DNA of 64,000 nucleotides from Rhabdophis nuchalis (taxonomy: Eukaryota > Chordata > Lepidosauria > Squamata > Natricidae). Within the stretch, counting starts at the first letter, position 1, and each line of letters opens with the position of its first letter. The translations under genes and the position numbers were made by a program. The notes below the pieces were generated by a model. It saw only the letters and a list, made by a program, of their open reading frames with translations, made no database searches and was not told the origin of the DNA. The stretch lies in contig CM077644.1 in the NCBI GenBank assembly GCA_039707465.1, forward strand, positions 184,900,462 to 184,964,461. The letters run 5' to 3'. This document shows positions 34,924-47,407 of the stretch, piece by piece.

Positions 34924-35244
34924 GTTGGATTGAATATCTTTTCCAATGGCTTGAAATCAGCTCCTCTGCCATCCCCCCCACTCCCATTCCCCTGCTCATT
35001 CCCCAAACACTTCCCCCATTGCAAATGCAGCATGCTGTCTGGGTAGGAAATGTCTGAAATGCAATAAAGCCCACCCACCTACCTCCTGCTGGCAGCTGGG
35101 GTGAGAGGAGAGGCAGAGAAGCTGGAGGGGAGCCAATCCGAGCCTTCCAAAAGAAAGAGGCTGGGGGAAAGTGTGTGCGCTACAGCATGGCTCTTTGCCT
35201 GGCTTCCTGCCTCCTCCTGTGCCTCACCTGACTGCACGTCACTG
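34579..35244. mobile_element. Second hAT MITE with (CA)n tract
   Basis: Termini cagtgacatgcagtgagg and cagtgacgtgcagtcagg (complement of the right end). Flanks attccatt (34571-34578) and atgccata (35245-35252) agree at six of eight bases. Contains other MITE-like pieces near 34620, a pyrimidine-rich block, and (CA)n at 34801-34822 and 34882-34922. Lies only about 24 bp from the previous MITE. Confidence 0.75.
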
Positions 35245-35254
35245 ATGCCATATA

Positions 35255-35365
35255 TATTTATTTTGTACTGTCTACATTGTTTTAATAGGTTTTATGATGT
35301 ATGCTTTCCAGAGTCAATTGTTGAATTGAGCAGCTATAGAAATAAAATAAATAAATAAACAAGTT
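35255..35365 (+). mobile_element. Possible L2-tailed short element 3' end
   Basis: ttgagcagctatagaaataaaataaataaataaac resembles, in two parts, the 3' end of L2-tailed elements: a degraded 'gggcggctatag' and an AAAT-type tail. No body recognised. Confidence 0.35.
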
Positions 35366-38300
35366 TTCAGAATTGAGCAGGGATCAACAGAGGATGAAAC
35401 TTAGCAACATCTCAGAAGTCCAATTTTAGTTACAGTGGAAGACTCTAGAAAGAGAATCTTACATTCTTCTATTTGTATGGATATAATTTATCCTAAGAGG
35501 TTTTGTTTTCTTGGAAATGGTTTGCCACTGCCTTCTTCATGTTTCCTTTGAATTTCCAGTCTGGTTTATATCTCAGATTTCCTGGTGCTTTCTTAGCAAA
35601 CCGTGAAACAGAAATCCTGAGTGAAACCAGGAATTTATTTGAAAGAGTAAAAAAAACAGTTCTGTTTTTCTTAGTGATTAGTCACTAAAGAAATTTCAAA
35701 TGGATAATACACATTAAAAACATTGTTCTGTTATACTGACAGTAACTAATACTAAGTTAAGTGCAAAATATAGCTTGCCTTTTTTGCTTGAAATAGGTAA
35801 TTAGTAGAATGGAATGCTTAGGTTTTATAGATCATTCTATTTTTGCTATTAAATCCCATTCTGTCTTTTACACTTAAATAGACCCTCCCCTCCTTTCTTC
35901 CTTAGAAATTGCAAAGGGGAAGAAGAAGAGAGGAAGAAAATAAAGAGAAGGAAGAGAGTAGTATTAGTAATAGCAGCAGCAGTAGTAGTAACAGTAAGAA
36001 CATAGGATGAAGGGAAGGGATAGATACTTACAGGAGAGAAAGAAAGGAAAGGGTTTAAGAGATAACAGGACAGAGAAAACTAGACAAGAAAAATATAAAT
36101 TGTTTATCCTTAGTATATTGAAAACAACTGAACATGAAAATGTAGGAAGTTAGCACCCACCCCTCTCCTAGGAAAACGAGATATTTTAGGAAATATTGAA
36201 AGGGCAGAATATTTCCCCTAAAAGGGAAGTCGAAACTTAGCCCCCACCTTTGTCAATGGGCCATTGAGGCCTGGGCCAGTCTATTCTGCATAACAAAGAA
36301 CTACCTCCTTCAGGCAAAGCCATAATAGGAATTGCAGAAAACCCTTTCATTACATCATCACCCAGCAAGGCTCAACCAAGCCTGGGACTCAAAAGACAGC
36401 CTACAAAATTGCCCCTGCATGGCCTCATGGGAGTCTGACAAACAATTAAAACACAAGTTCAAATTCAAAGCCCAACAGAGGTCATAAAACTCAGGCACTC
36501 TCATCATCTCTTCCCTTTATCTTTGCCCAAGATCTTCAAGCCATGTGATCCTGTTCATCAAGAAACCTTCTTTCCAAGCAACTTCCATGAATCCAGTGCC
36601 TTTCCCCCCACTTTGAACTGAACCCAGATGGACATTTCTTCCAACAAAATGAGATAAGGATATAGGTTGCTGCCATTTCTTCCCTCTACTTGAGAGTATG
36701 GACTTTAGAAACATGAATATAAAGTTAAGGAATAATGGAAACTTTCCAACCATGGGCCAAATTAAGGCCAACGGATGCCCTAATCCCAGCCCAACAAGAC
36801 TGTCTCTTGGCCTTTCCATTGCATAACAGACAAGGCATTTAGACTAAGTGCTGGAATATGTTCAGTGAATCGGCATGGTAGCTAAGGGAGAAAATTGTAG
36901 TGCCCATCTTCCCTTGGCTTATTTTGTTTAATGGTTAATCCACTTTTATAGAATCCCAACAGGAACAATTCCTGTTCAGAAATCTCTGCCTCTATTCAAC
37001 AATGTAAAATGACCGTAATTTGGGAAAGGGTGGGAGGGAAAATCTCATTTTCTTTTTGGGTAAATATACTGTGTAAGGACAGTGAAGGTGGCCAATTCAA
37101 ATAGGTCATTTGATAGAAACCTCAATTTGTGATTCTACAATCACCCTCTTCTACCTGCTGTCCTTGAACAGATACATTATGTTAATTGTCCTTGGAAGAA
37201 GACAAGCTTTCTCATTTTTAAAGGAACTATAAAGCCCTTGAATGCTATTCCACTGCCATTCTAACCAATCAGTAAAAAGTTCTATTTTAGGAGAAAGGAG
37301 AGAGAAAGATTAAATGGCTGGCAACCAGTTTCCCTTATAAGTTCTGAGTTCACTCTAGGAAACATCTCAGAAAACATTTTGAGTATCAGTATTAAACAAA
37401 CTATACAGAACCCCTTCTTTGTAAGGAAAGCAACATGCCATTGTGAATTTTTAAGGCAGTGGCTGGTCTTGACAGATATCACCAAGAGACTATTTCATTT
37501 TAGATTATCAATGCATCACATCCCCCAGAATTGGCATTATGAGTTTTCTTGAAACAATAAGAAAGTGATCTGACAAGAGATTTCTTTGCCTCAATGCTAT
37601 GTTAATATTCTTTGCATTCCATTTCAGTGTCCTGTCACATCGTATCAAATATAATAGGACATGCCATAACGCAGCCTGACAATGTGTACCTAACACAACG
37701 CAACAACAGAATGGGGGCAGGGGGAAGGAACCCTGTCAGACTGCAAAGTTTTCTTGGGTTAATTTTCGCATTCATAGTTCTCTGAGAATGCTGACTTACC
37801 AATTGCCAGTACTGTCAGTATTGTTGTTGTCATAGAAAAGCAACATATTTCATTTTTGGAAATGATATTTGCCAGGATCAGTTTTGCAAACTTACTATTT
37901 CCTTTTGTGTAATCCTTGATATTTAAAGAAAAGGCACCATAGGAGCTTCCTGCCATGTCGGTTTGTGTTCCCCTATCTTGCCTGAAGATGCTATGTTTGT
38001 TTCTTTGTGTTTTTTTAAGCTTTAAACTTCAGGGGAAAACAATACTGAGATCTTTGCTTTGCCATTCTCTGCTGGAGACGGAGCTGTCGTCTAAACTGAT
38101 ATGGAATGCAAAATAAAATTAGCATGATCTTCGATCTTGCATACTACATCCTTTGATAGTAGGTTGGATGTTATTTTTGTAGGAGTCAGGGGAAGACATG
38201 ACTAACAGGATTTATGATAGCAGTGTTCACATATCTGCACAACAAAATTCTCTGTTGTTTTAGAGAGAAGGAATAGGACAAAGAAATAGAACCTGCAGGG

Positions 38301-38430
38301 AACCAGGTTTTAGTTTAGCTTCAGAAGATATATACTAATAGTGAGAGCAGTTTGGCAGGGAGATATAGTGTCTTGGAAAGTGATGTGTCTTCTTTGTGGG
38401 ATAACTTTAAAATGAAACTAACTATCTGTA
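35366..38430. other. Unassigned; possible LTR-like block inside
   Basis: About 3 kb without clear coding or a named element. 36150-36830 is less AT-rich than its flanks and reads like one repeat unit, perhaps an LTR, but I see no matching partner or primer site. A purine-rich run (GAA/GGA) lies at 35910-35960 and an AGC/AGT run near 35970-35995. Confidence 0.35.
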
Positions 38431-38437
38431 TTGCACT

Positions 38438-38490
38438 GAGGAAGGGTTTGGATTGGATGGCTTTGAGATCCCTTCCAACACTATGATTTA
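38438..38490 (+). mobile_element. CR1 3' terminal scrap
   Basis: Only the terminal CR1-like motif remains: ggatggctttgagatccctt, then ccaacactatga. Confidence 0.5.
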
Positions 38491-38573
38491 TTTCATTCTA
38501 GGCCAGACTCCTCTTCTTTTGTTCTTTGATCTGCTACTAACTAGCCCCAACTGGTTAACTGCCTTAATATCAC

Positions 38574-38599
38574 GAGGGAGGGAGGGAGGGAGGGAGGGT
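38574..38599. repeat. (GAGG)n microsatellite
   Basis: About six GAGG units. Confidence 0.9.
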
Positions 38600-38876
38600 C
38601 AACAGGAGCCACACAAATTCTTAACTCTAGGCTTTGGAATAGACTCATTTCTTAAGAGACTTCTGGAATATTTGGAAAGTAGGAGCCATACATATTTCAT
38701 TCTTGATCTTTCATATTTTGTACGCTGAAATTCTGTTCACACAAGATTAACTGAGTTGTGTGCATAATTCAATATGTCATCTAAACATCCAAATCTAAAA
38801 TGTAATGAAGGTAAGGAGGCTTAGTCCAACAATCAAGAGGATTTCAAGATTAATTAGCCTTCTCCATTCATCTTGC

Positions 38877-39091
38877 CAAAAAGGGACATGGTGACTCAGT
38901 AGCTAAGATGCTGAGCTTGTCGATCAGAAAGGTCAGCAGTTTGGTGGTTCGAATCACTAGTGCCACATAACAGAGTGAGCTCCTGTTACTTGCCCCAGCT
39001 TCTGCCAACCTAGCAGTTTGAAAGCATGCAAAAATGCAAGTAGAAAATGGAGAATTACTAGCACATATGTAGTAATTTACCTTTACCTTGT
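38877..39091 (+). mobile_element. Sauria-type tRNA SINE
   Basis: tRNA-derived head with an A-box region (ggtgactcagtagctaag) and B box ggttcgaatca (38946-38956). Then the conserved body (gctcctgttacttgcccc, cttctgccaacctagcag, gcaaaaatgcaagtagaaaa) and the end cacatatgtag / tttacctttacctt. The internal part is shorter than a full Sauria SINE. Flanked by the 11-bp duplication attcatcttgc (38866-38876 and 39092-39102). Transcribed by RNA polymerase III and probably moved by Bov-B machinery (family knowledge). Confidence 0.9.
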
Positions 39092-39102
39092 ATTCATCTT
39101 GC

Positions 39103-39420
39103 TTGGCAAAAGAGAGTAACCCATTTTTCTTGCTGCTTGTAATGGGCCGTGTGAATAACCTTAGGAGACAGGAGGAAAAGCTGCAGCCCAGACAATGGTC
39201 TGATAAGAGAAATCTGAGTCCAGAAGAAGGGATGGGGTAGGTAAAGCATCTCAGAAGGCACTTCCCCTAGGTTTTTTGGAAAGTAAAGGCAGGAGAGGGT
39301 GGAAGCACATTCAGACTTGCAAAGTTCAGTTACTATAAAACCTTAGTATAAATGTAGAATTAACTTTTATAGTTTTGGTTTATATCTGCACTACCTCAAC
39401 GGGTTTAGGATTATCTAAAG
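39103..39420. other. Unassigned stretch
   Basis: About 320 bp with nothing recognised. Confidence 0.45.
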
Positions 39421-39553
39421 CATGGTGTCAAACTCGATTGTGTCACATGATGTATTGTGACATATTGTGACATTGTTTGCCTTTGCAGAGCTGGGGTGGG
39501 TGTGGCCTGTGCATGATGCATCTGGCCCGCGGGCCGTCAGTTTGACAGGCCTG
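39421..39553. mobile_element. MITE, 'gtgtcaaactc' family
   Basis: Left ggtgtcaaactcgattg and right gccgtcagtttgacaggcct pair imperfectly, with 'ctggcccgcgggcc' inside. Same family as 42170-42292. No target-site duplication identified. Confidence 0.6.
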
Positions 39554-42169
39554 ATAAAGTGACATTCTGAAGTATTGCCACAACCACAGGCAGAAGAAAG
39601 AAAAGGAATGGCTGCATAATATCCCTCCCCAATTCCACAATAAACCAATCACAATTGGGCCTCCAAATATTTTTTTAAAAAACTGTAAAAATGAAAGTAA
39701 AAAAGAAACATCTTTCCAACAAGTTTTGTGATGGTTGGGAAGTTGTCAAAGTATCTATTACGATTTTTCACTGGAGCTTCTAGGCAACATGCTGCCAATA
39801 CAAGTATTTTCTCCAGAATAGCTGCTAACTGGGTCATTCATGTCAAATAAATTCAGCCATTCCTAATCTTTCCAGACAATTTCTGAGGCACTTCAAGAAA
39901 GACTCAAACATACATAACCAAATTGACATGAAGTCTACTGCCTTTGTTGCAATTCATCGCACAACTGAGTATCGGTCTACAGGAACTCTATGAACTGCTT
40001 ATACTGTCATGCCAAGGGACCAGTTACTTACATCTCTAATGGCAACAGCTTGTAGCATACAACTGCACCTAGACGTCAGTAACATTGTCCCACATGGGAC
40101 AATCATCTTCAGAACTCAATGGAAAAGAAGAAGAAGCTGCTGCCTAATTAAAGGGGTGGCTGGCAAAAATCCTAAAGCCTGGTTTTATACTACTATTTCC
40201 ATACAACCGAAAGAGCTTTAGATGTGTAATTTCCATACACATAAATGACAACGCTCATTTCAACAAGAAGTTACAAACACAGTTCATAATATGGCACAAC
40301 ATATCTACCATCCAAAGGGAAAAGGTTGATTTTTCCAAGGGCTTAGATATTCCTATAAGAGACAGGAAACTTGAAACTAAAGCAGTATGTTATTTTTGAC
40401 CTAATTTCAAAAATCTTTGCAGATGATCCAGTCAGACTTCTGGCAAGAGGTTTTTATCCTTCCCTGACAGCCAGCTGCAAGAAGTGACATAAAAGAGGAT
40501 ATGAAGAGGATATGGAGACGGAGGAGGAGGAGGAGACTAGGTACTAGAAAAATAGTGAATAGTTCATCTTACCTTTTTTTTTTGTTTCGATCCTCTGTGC
40601 TGCTTGCTTCAGTCAATCTACTGCTGGCATGCAATGCAAATCAAACATGTTATTTCTGCAGAAATACAAGCGCTGGATGATAAATTGCTCTAAAACAAGG
40701 GCAATTCCCTTCAGCACAGTACAAAAGTGAAGAGTTCCAGGTCATGCTGTTTCCTACTTTTCAGAATATGACTATGTAAAGCATAGCTGTCAATGTTTTT
40801 TGTAGAGCAAAACATCATTTTATAAAGATCTCGTTTCAACAGATTTAACATGCGACAGATTTCCACTATGCTTTAAGTCATTTGTGTAATGACTTCATTA
40901 TGCACATGATGCAAATTATATGCTTTAAATGATGACATCATTGTGTAAACGGCATAAATTGACATGATAACTGATTAAATAGACATTCAAGAATAATGGA
41001 CCCACACAGCCACCCCAGTAGACTGTTAAAGTAAGGTTTTGCTATAGTTATTTTTAGATGTGTAATAGCACAGAATGGGGAATAAAGGCTGTGATAAGAA
41101 AAAGATGCTTGTAGCTATGACGTAGTCTATAAAATTGCATATACATTTTTCTTAATGATGCTGTTACTAGGCCTTTGTACAAATTATTGAACCTACTTCT
41201 CAAAACCACAGCTTCTTGAAAGACTGGTTTTTGTGGCTTTGAGGTCCTCCTGAATTTTTCTGAGAGTTAGCTCAGAAAAGATGTTTTTTTAGGTAAATAT
41301 ACATACTGTACATGGATATGCAGAAGATTTCAGGAGGTCTTCAGAGCAGCCCCACCTAGCTTTCAAGAGTTGTGTCATCCCATGGCTATGAAGAAAAATT
41401 TCATCCGGTGAGACATATATAAGAACATTCAAAAATAAGAATTTTTGGTATTTAAGAACATTATTGTGGCCAGAGAATATCTTTCCCAGCCACCAAGCAA
41501 AATATTTTCCTATCTTCCAAAAATTACTATCCACATTCTCTTCAGAATAGTTACTCCGGTTTCTCTTGTAATTTTAACTATTGAAATTAAATCAATGAGA
41601 TGGTGACAAAACTGAGAGGCCTATAAAGCAAATTGGTTAGTAATGTTTCCCAAGGAAACATTCATAGCTGTATTAGACTCTTGTATTAATTGTCATCATT
41701 GTAGCTGTTTATTATATGAAGTTGATCATTTAGGAAAAAAGGAACTATTAGAAAATAAAGGTGAAACCTCTCAACTGAAATAGTTCCTTGTTAACAAATT
41801 TATATAAAGTGGGCCCAAATGCCATATAAACGTAAACGGTTCTGAAAGAAAGCGCACCTCCAGTAATTTTGCATACCTCTGGTAATTTTGCACACATCTC
41901 TGGTAATTTTTTCTTTATCCAACTTAAGAATGATATATCTCTTGTGAGATCACCAGCAGTCTGAAATTAATGCTTCATAATCTTCATTTGGCTAACTGTA
42001 GTAATCTAATTAAACTTAATATTTAATATAAGAGTGCTTTTGAAAACTATGTGGAAACTTCCACCAGTGGTAGGACAGGGCATTAAAATGTGTCAATATT
42101 TTCTCATTGTTATTTTGTCTCATTGATGTTGACCTTTGTCAATCTTCCCACATATCTCAACCTAGACAA
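39554..42169. other. Unassigned, probably unique sequence
   Basis: About 2.6 kb without transposon signatures or supported coding. Short GA-rich run near 40517-40535 (ggaggaggagg). Confidence 0.45.
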
Positions 42170-42292
42170 CGGGTGTCAAACTCGCGGCCCGCAGGCCAGA
42201 TGAGTCATGTGCTGGCCACCCCCACCCCCAGTTTATGAAAGGGAAAAAAGTCATCATATGTCACATGACAACGTGATGAGTTTGACACCCCT
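42170..42292. mobile_element. MITE, 'gtgtcaaactc' family
   Basis: Inverted termini gggtgtcaaactc and gagtttgacaccc with the family core gcggcccgcaggcc. Better preserved than 39421-39553. No clear 8-bp duplication. Confidence 0.75.
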
Positions 42293-42991
42293 AAATTTGA
42301 CCATCAAATTCTTACCTGAAGCCAAGTGAGAAGAAGCTTGTGATTGTAAGGTAAGGGACTCTTCAAGTGGTATTCATCAACTTTTCTTTTCCATGGCATT
42401 GAACATCTGAGAATACACTGTTAATTTCTTTTTCCTGACAAGATAGAAAAGAAAAGATAGAAAAGATATGACATTCCTTATTCAATCATGTATAAGATGG
42501 GCACACTGAATAAAGTTTCTTTTCCAACAGTTATTTTCATTGTTAACAGGAATTTTAGTATCCTCATTGGTTTCTCTACATCTTAACTCTGGGCAATACA
42601 ATAAGTATTACGATCAATCAAGAAATACATCTTATTGTCTCCCCCTGCCCCCCCCTAGACTTCGTACTGTTTTTTCCCCTAATTTCAGAACTCTGACTCA
42701 GAAGGTAAAAAAAATAAGGCTGTTTAGAAATTCAGACAAGTAATTTAATTGCAAAAACATTTGACTAAATCATCCCTTTGAGATTAGTTTTTTGAATCAG
42801 TTTAAGGCATCTAAACTAATCAGATGCTTTTGAGTTGCTTCTAAGAGATTAGAAGGGAATTTAGAGATTCAAGGGATTTTCTGCATGTCTAGAATCTCAA
42901 ATCCCATTGCAACTTTCCCTCTACATATGGATAAAGCCAATTAGGGTGGGCAATGTGATCAGTTCTCTGATAATGACAATATATATATAAT

Positions 42992-42992
<1 letters not shown>
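42293..42992. other. Unassigned stretch
   Basis: About 700 bp. Nothing recognised. Confidence 0.45.

Positions 42993-43024
<32 letters not shown>
42993..43024. repeat. (GT)n microsatellite
   Basis: About 15 GT units a few bases from the mariner-type MITE. Confidence 0.95.
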
Positions 43025-43026
<2 letters not shown>

Positions 43027-43036
43027 GCCCCTTATA

Positions 43037-43522
43037 CAGTGGTACCTGGGTTCACGAACGCTTCTGTTCACGAACAACTCGGTTCACGAACAGAAAAGTT
43101 CATTAAAATATGCTCTGGTTCACAAACTCCGCTTCGGTTCACGAACAGAAAAGTTCATAAAAATATGGTCCAGTTCATGAACTCCGCTTCTGTTCACGAA
43201 CTCCGCTTCTGTTCACGAACTCCGCCTCGGGTCACAACCAATTTGGTTCGCGACCAGAGTCAGTTCAAGAATTAAAACCAAAAGAAAGATCAGAACGGAT
43301 TAACCAGATTTACATTAAACCCTATGGGAAACTGTGCCTCGGTTCACAACCAATTCGGTTCGCGACCAGAGTCAGTTCAAGAATTAAAACCAAAAGAAAG
43401 ATCAGAACGGATTAACTGGATTTACATTAAACCCTATGGAAAACTGTGCCTCGGTTCACAACCAATTCGGTTCGCGACCAGAGTCAGTTCACGAATTAAG
43501 TTCGTGAACCGAGGTACCACTG
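43037..43522. mobile_element. Mariner-type MITE with internal tandem repeats
   Basis: Inverted termini cagtggtacctgggttcacg and its near complement ending ggtaccactg, flanked by TA on both sides (43035-43036, 43523-43524), fit Tc1/mariner target duplication. The interior has short subterminal repeats (gttcacgaacagaaaagttc) and then a 112-bp unit repeated: the anchor gcctcgg recurs at 43224, 43336 and 43448. No transposase frame. Confidence 0.88.
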
Positions 43523-43524
43523 TA

Positions 43525-44120
43525 CTTAATACTTAAGATATGATGCCATGCTGTTTAACATTCAGATTTTGGCCAGCATATGTTAGATACAGATTCAAAT
43601 CAAATCTTTATGCCCCAGACACTCAACCAAAAACAATACAACAGAAAAATAAGACAAATGTGCCACAATCCAATCATTAAAGTATACAACCATAAAATTT
43701 AAGCTGAAAGATAAATCCAATGAAGTCAACTGTCATCTCATTTTCACTGCACCCACTCAAATTATGGCAGTGTTCCTTGTTTTTTTTCTTGCCTGACATT
43801 TGATAAAAGAAGTTAGGTATAAATATCACATGTTTGGTCTTGAAACTACTTAGTAGAAAGGTGTTAAATAAAATTCATGAGCATCTCTATAAAAATTGCG
43901 GTAGAAAAGTACATGCTAGACAGTTTGACCTCTCCAAAGACAGAGAGTTTTAGTCTGCTGCTTTTTAAAATAGATTGATTTGCTCTTTTATATAAGATCT
44001 TTTTGTTTCTTTTCCTTACCTGCTTCCTAATCCTGCTTCCTTGCTGATACTTGTCTGACTGGCGTACTTATTCATTGCATGAACAGGCCTGAGATGGTGT
44101 GCTTGTTATTTGATTACAGC
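43525..44120. other. Unassigned stretch
   Basis: About 600 bp with nothing recognisable. Confidence 0.45.
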
Positions 44121-44121
44121 T

Positions 44122-44123
44122 GC

Positions 44124-44202
<79 letters not shown>

Positions 44203-44204
44203 TT
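44122..44204. repeat. (TTTA)n microsatellite
   Basis: About 20 units, directly abutting the 3' end of the minus-strand LINE that begins at 44205. Probably its tail repeat. Confidence 0.95.
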
Positions 44205-45600
44205 TGTCTCACATGTACAAGGTAACAAATATAAGTATGAACATAAACATGAACAAAGCAAGTAAATACAGATAAATGGGGACAGTAAGACAGGGACGGT
44301 AGGCACACTGTTGCGCTTATGCACACCCTCTTTAAGGACCTCTTAAGAATGAAGAGAAGGACCAGGGGAGACATGATAGCAGTGTTCCGATATCTCAGAG
44401 GGAGTCAAACTATTCTCCAAGGCACCTGGGGGCAGGACAAGAAGCAATGGGTGGAAACTAATCAAGGAGAGAAGCAACTTAGAACTAAGGAGAAATTTCC
44501 TGACAGTCAGAACAATTAACCTCTGGAACAGCTTGCCTCCAGCAGTTGTGAATGCCCCAACCCTGGAAGTCTTTAAAAAGATGTTAGATTGCCATTTGTC
44601 TGAAATGGTATAAGGTTCCTGTCCACGCATGGGGTTGGACTAGAAGACCTACAAGGTCCCTTCCAACTCTGCTATTGTATTGTATTGTATTGTATTGTAT
44701 TGTATTGTATTGTATTGTATTGTATTGTATTGAATGAGGTGAGGCCCACAGTAGGCAGTTTGAGATTGAAGCTGTGAGGGTTTGAGGCTGTAACAACAGT
44801 CGGGTAGAGCATTCCAGGTGTTCACTACTCTGTTGCTGAAGTCATATTTTCTTCAATTGAGTTTGGAGCGGTTTAATTTAAGCTTGTATTGATTGTTTGC
44901 CTGTGTATTATTGTGGTTGAAGCTGAAGTAGTCATTGACAGGTAGAATGTAGTAACAGTTGTTGGACCATAGGAAGTGCAGTTTCAGATTGTCCAAGCCC
45001 AAAATTTCAAGCCGGATGGCATAAGGAACTCTATTATGAGTAGAGAAGTGGAGTACTCTTCTCATGAAATATCTCTGGACCCGCTCGATCATATTAATGT
45101 CCAATATACACTGTGGATTCCAGGCAGATGAGCTGTATTCCAGAATTGGTCTGGTAAAGGTTTTGGATGCCCTAGTTAACACTGCCAGAGAAGAAGCTTC
45201 ACAAAGTTAGGTTAACAACTCTTAATGCCTTTTTGGCAATGCTGTTACAGTGAGCTCTAGAGTTTAAATCATTTCAGATGAGTACTCCTAGGTCTTTGAC
45301 AGAGTGAGGGTCATCTACAAGGTCATTTCTACCCAACATGTATTTGGCGTTCTGATTTTTATTGCCAAGGTGTAGGTCAAAGCATTTATTAGTTGAGATT
45401 TGGAGTTGTCACATAGTTGAGGTTGCTTTGTAGGGTACTAGCATTGTCAGTGGTATTAAATAATTTTACGTCATCAGCGAAGAGGATGCAGCTGCTTTTA
45501 ATATGATCTCATAGGTCATTGATGTAAAGCAGAAAAAGTGTGGGCCTGCAGCTCCCCAGTCTTCATTTCTTACTCTGAAATCCCATTGCTGATTTTTTGG
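44205..45600 (-). pseudogene. CR1/jockey-type LINE, 3' half (reverse transcriptase)
   Basis: Minus-strand readings, from about 45560 downward, give a reverse transcriptase end. LFLLYINDL is followed by SSCILFADDVKLFN (catalytic FADD box, near 45450-45520), which runs into a stop. After a gap, a frame at 45182-44853 carries FTRPILEYSSSAWNP and IERVQRYFMRRVLHF, the conserved C-terminal motif of CR1/jockey-type LINEs. The 3' UTR reaches the (TTTA)n at 44204 and is interrupted by a plus-strand CR1 at about 44352-44733. Several stops; inactive. It differs from the L2-like family elsewhere in the window. Confidence 0.75.
44352..44733 (+). mobile_element. CR1 LINE 3' end with (ATTGT)n tail, nested
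   Basis: Canonical CR1 3' sequence: ggaccaggggagacatgata, aactaaggagaaatttcctg, cctctggaacagcttgcctc, ggggttggactagaagacct. It ends in about 12 ATTGT-type pentamers (44679-44732). The short duplication gaatga may flank it (about 44346 and 44731). Inserted into the 3' UTR of the minus-strand LINE. Confidence 0.9.
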
Positions 45601-47016
45601 GGGGTTATTTTAACAGGCTAATTTAGGTTAGAATTAGGGTTAGGGTTAGGATTGGTGTTAGGGATCCTAACTGGAACACATGAACCTCTTCTGATTTTAG
45701 ACAATTTACTTTCACACCATGGCTGGTTCATTCCTTTCCTTCAAATTATGGTTGCAGGAGTGTTTGATGGAAATAAAAGCACATTTTAGGCTCTAGGGGC
45801 AGGACATAAAGCCTTTTCGTGAGGTTGGAAAGAGTTAGGGCTTGCTTAAGTCAAACTGTCCATCAGCATATGACAAAGGCAGAAGTTTCTACCCATGAGA
45901 ATATACGTTCTGTGCAAGTTTAGGCCTGCTGTAGAGTTGAAAGAAAAATACTTCAGCTTTCCTCCAGAGTTAGAGAAATGCTGCAGGGCCGGAAAGAAAA
46001 CAAATGCAGTTCTTCAAGCAAACTAATGTCATGCCATCAGATAGGATTGAATTATCTTCCAAGTTGTAAGGAAATGCCTAACATATCATTCCCAGCAGGG
46101 GTTAACATTGCTAATTAACCATGACAACAAGCTTGCCAACTCAGAATATGAAGTGATCAGAGAGTAGTGCATGCCAATATTTACTTAACAAAAGAACATT
46201 TTAAAATTTCTAAAAAGAGATTTAAATTCTATTCTGCTTCAGCACAACTGGTCTTGGCTGAGCCATCTGAAGGTTTTTGGGCTATCTTTCTTCTCATCTT
46301 TGAAAGGCAGACATGTGTCTAGTTATACAAGAAGCTTCTGGGTATCTATAAGATACTTTGCGTGATTTTGACAAGTAGACAAATCCTTGAACATTAAGAT
46401 CAATTTATAATTCAGTCTCAGGCAGGGCACACACACCACCCTGTCATGCAACCCTTTCTTGAAATAAGGCCGCCTCCCTTTTCATAGGCTAAAAATGAAA
46501 GTTACTCAAACTGTTTAACAGAGAGTAAATACATACATTTCTGATAACCATCATCTATATGAATCATGGAGGGAGGAAGACAGTTTGGAAACTTCAAAAC
46601 CTTCATAAATAAATGTTTGTACTGTATAGAAATTCAGTTTAAGTTAAGCTGTATCAGCAATAAAAATAAATTATTTATTTCAAAAGCACTGCAAAAATAA
46701 ACAACACTGTAGTTTGGAGCAGAACAGTCTGTGTTTCTGAAAAGTTCCTGACCCCTTTTTTTTCACACTCTGATATATGGCATCTGTAGTGAGATTTGGA
46801 ACAGATCCAAGCAGAAGATAAGTTTTTAGCACATCAGAAAGATAAATAATTTGGTACATAAACAATATACCTTTGGAAGAATGGAAGGATCTTAGATAAG
46901 GGAGGATGAATTGAAGGAGAAGGAATTAAAGGAGATAAATCAAAGGAGAGTTGCCTGTGGTGAGATGGGAGGCAAATAAATTTAATAAATGAATAAATAT
47001 TCTTCACAATCTAGGC
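45601..47016. other. Unassigned stretch with telomere-like hexamers
   Basis: Contains a few imperfect TTAGGG units at 45633-45662. Otherwise nothing recognised in about 1.4 kb. Confidence 0.4.
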
Positions 47017-47242
47017 CATTGGTTCCCAACCTTTTTTTGTCCATGCCCCACCTAAGAATCTCTAAAATCCTGGTGCCCCTCCCTATGACATAAAATTCTT
47101 ATTTTATTTAAAAAGTGAACTCTACCTATGTGGAGGAAGCCTAAAATTCCATTAACTTGATTTAAATAAGGTTCAAATTGCCCCCATTAAAAATCAAATT
47201 GCCCCCCTGTGGGGTGTGGGCCCCATGTTGGGAACCAACATG
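47017..47242. mobile_element. hAT-like MITE
   Basis: Inverted termini cattggttcccaacc and gttgggaaccaacatg with an interior containing 'ttgcccccattaaaaatc' repeats. No good duplication, so boundaries are approximate. Confidence 0.6.
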
Positions 47243-47407
47243 TTTCAGTTAGTGTTACAAGTGGATGAAGAAGGTCAATGCTTTGAGAGATACCAAGAGA
47301 TGCCTTAGCATTGGCAACTTCAAGATGTGTAAATTTCAATCCCCAGATTTCCCCAGACAGAATGGCCACATCTTGAAGTTTTTGAGGATGGGAAACATGG
47401 ATTAGAG

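Noticed and set aside
36139..36850. A possible LTR of an endogenous retroelement
   Set aside because: No second LTR, primer-binding site, polypurine tract or duplication found; only composition hints at a repeat.
39415..39652. 77-codon minus frame with many Cys residues
   Set aside because: It covers a MITE and AT-rich flank; no known Cys-rich fold and no splice sites.
45628..45662. TTAGGG-like hexamers suggesting an interstitial telomere
   Set aside because: Only about three imperfect units; too short and too irregular to call.
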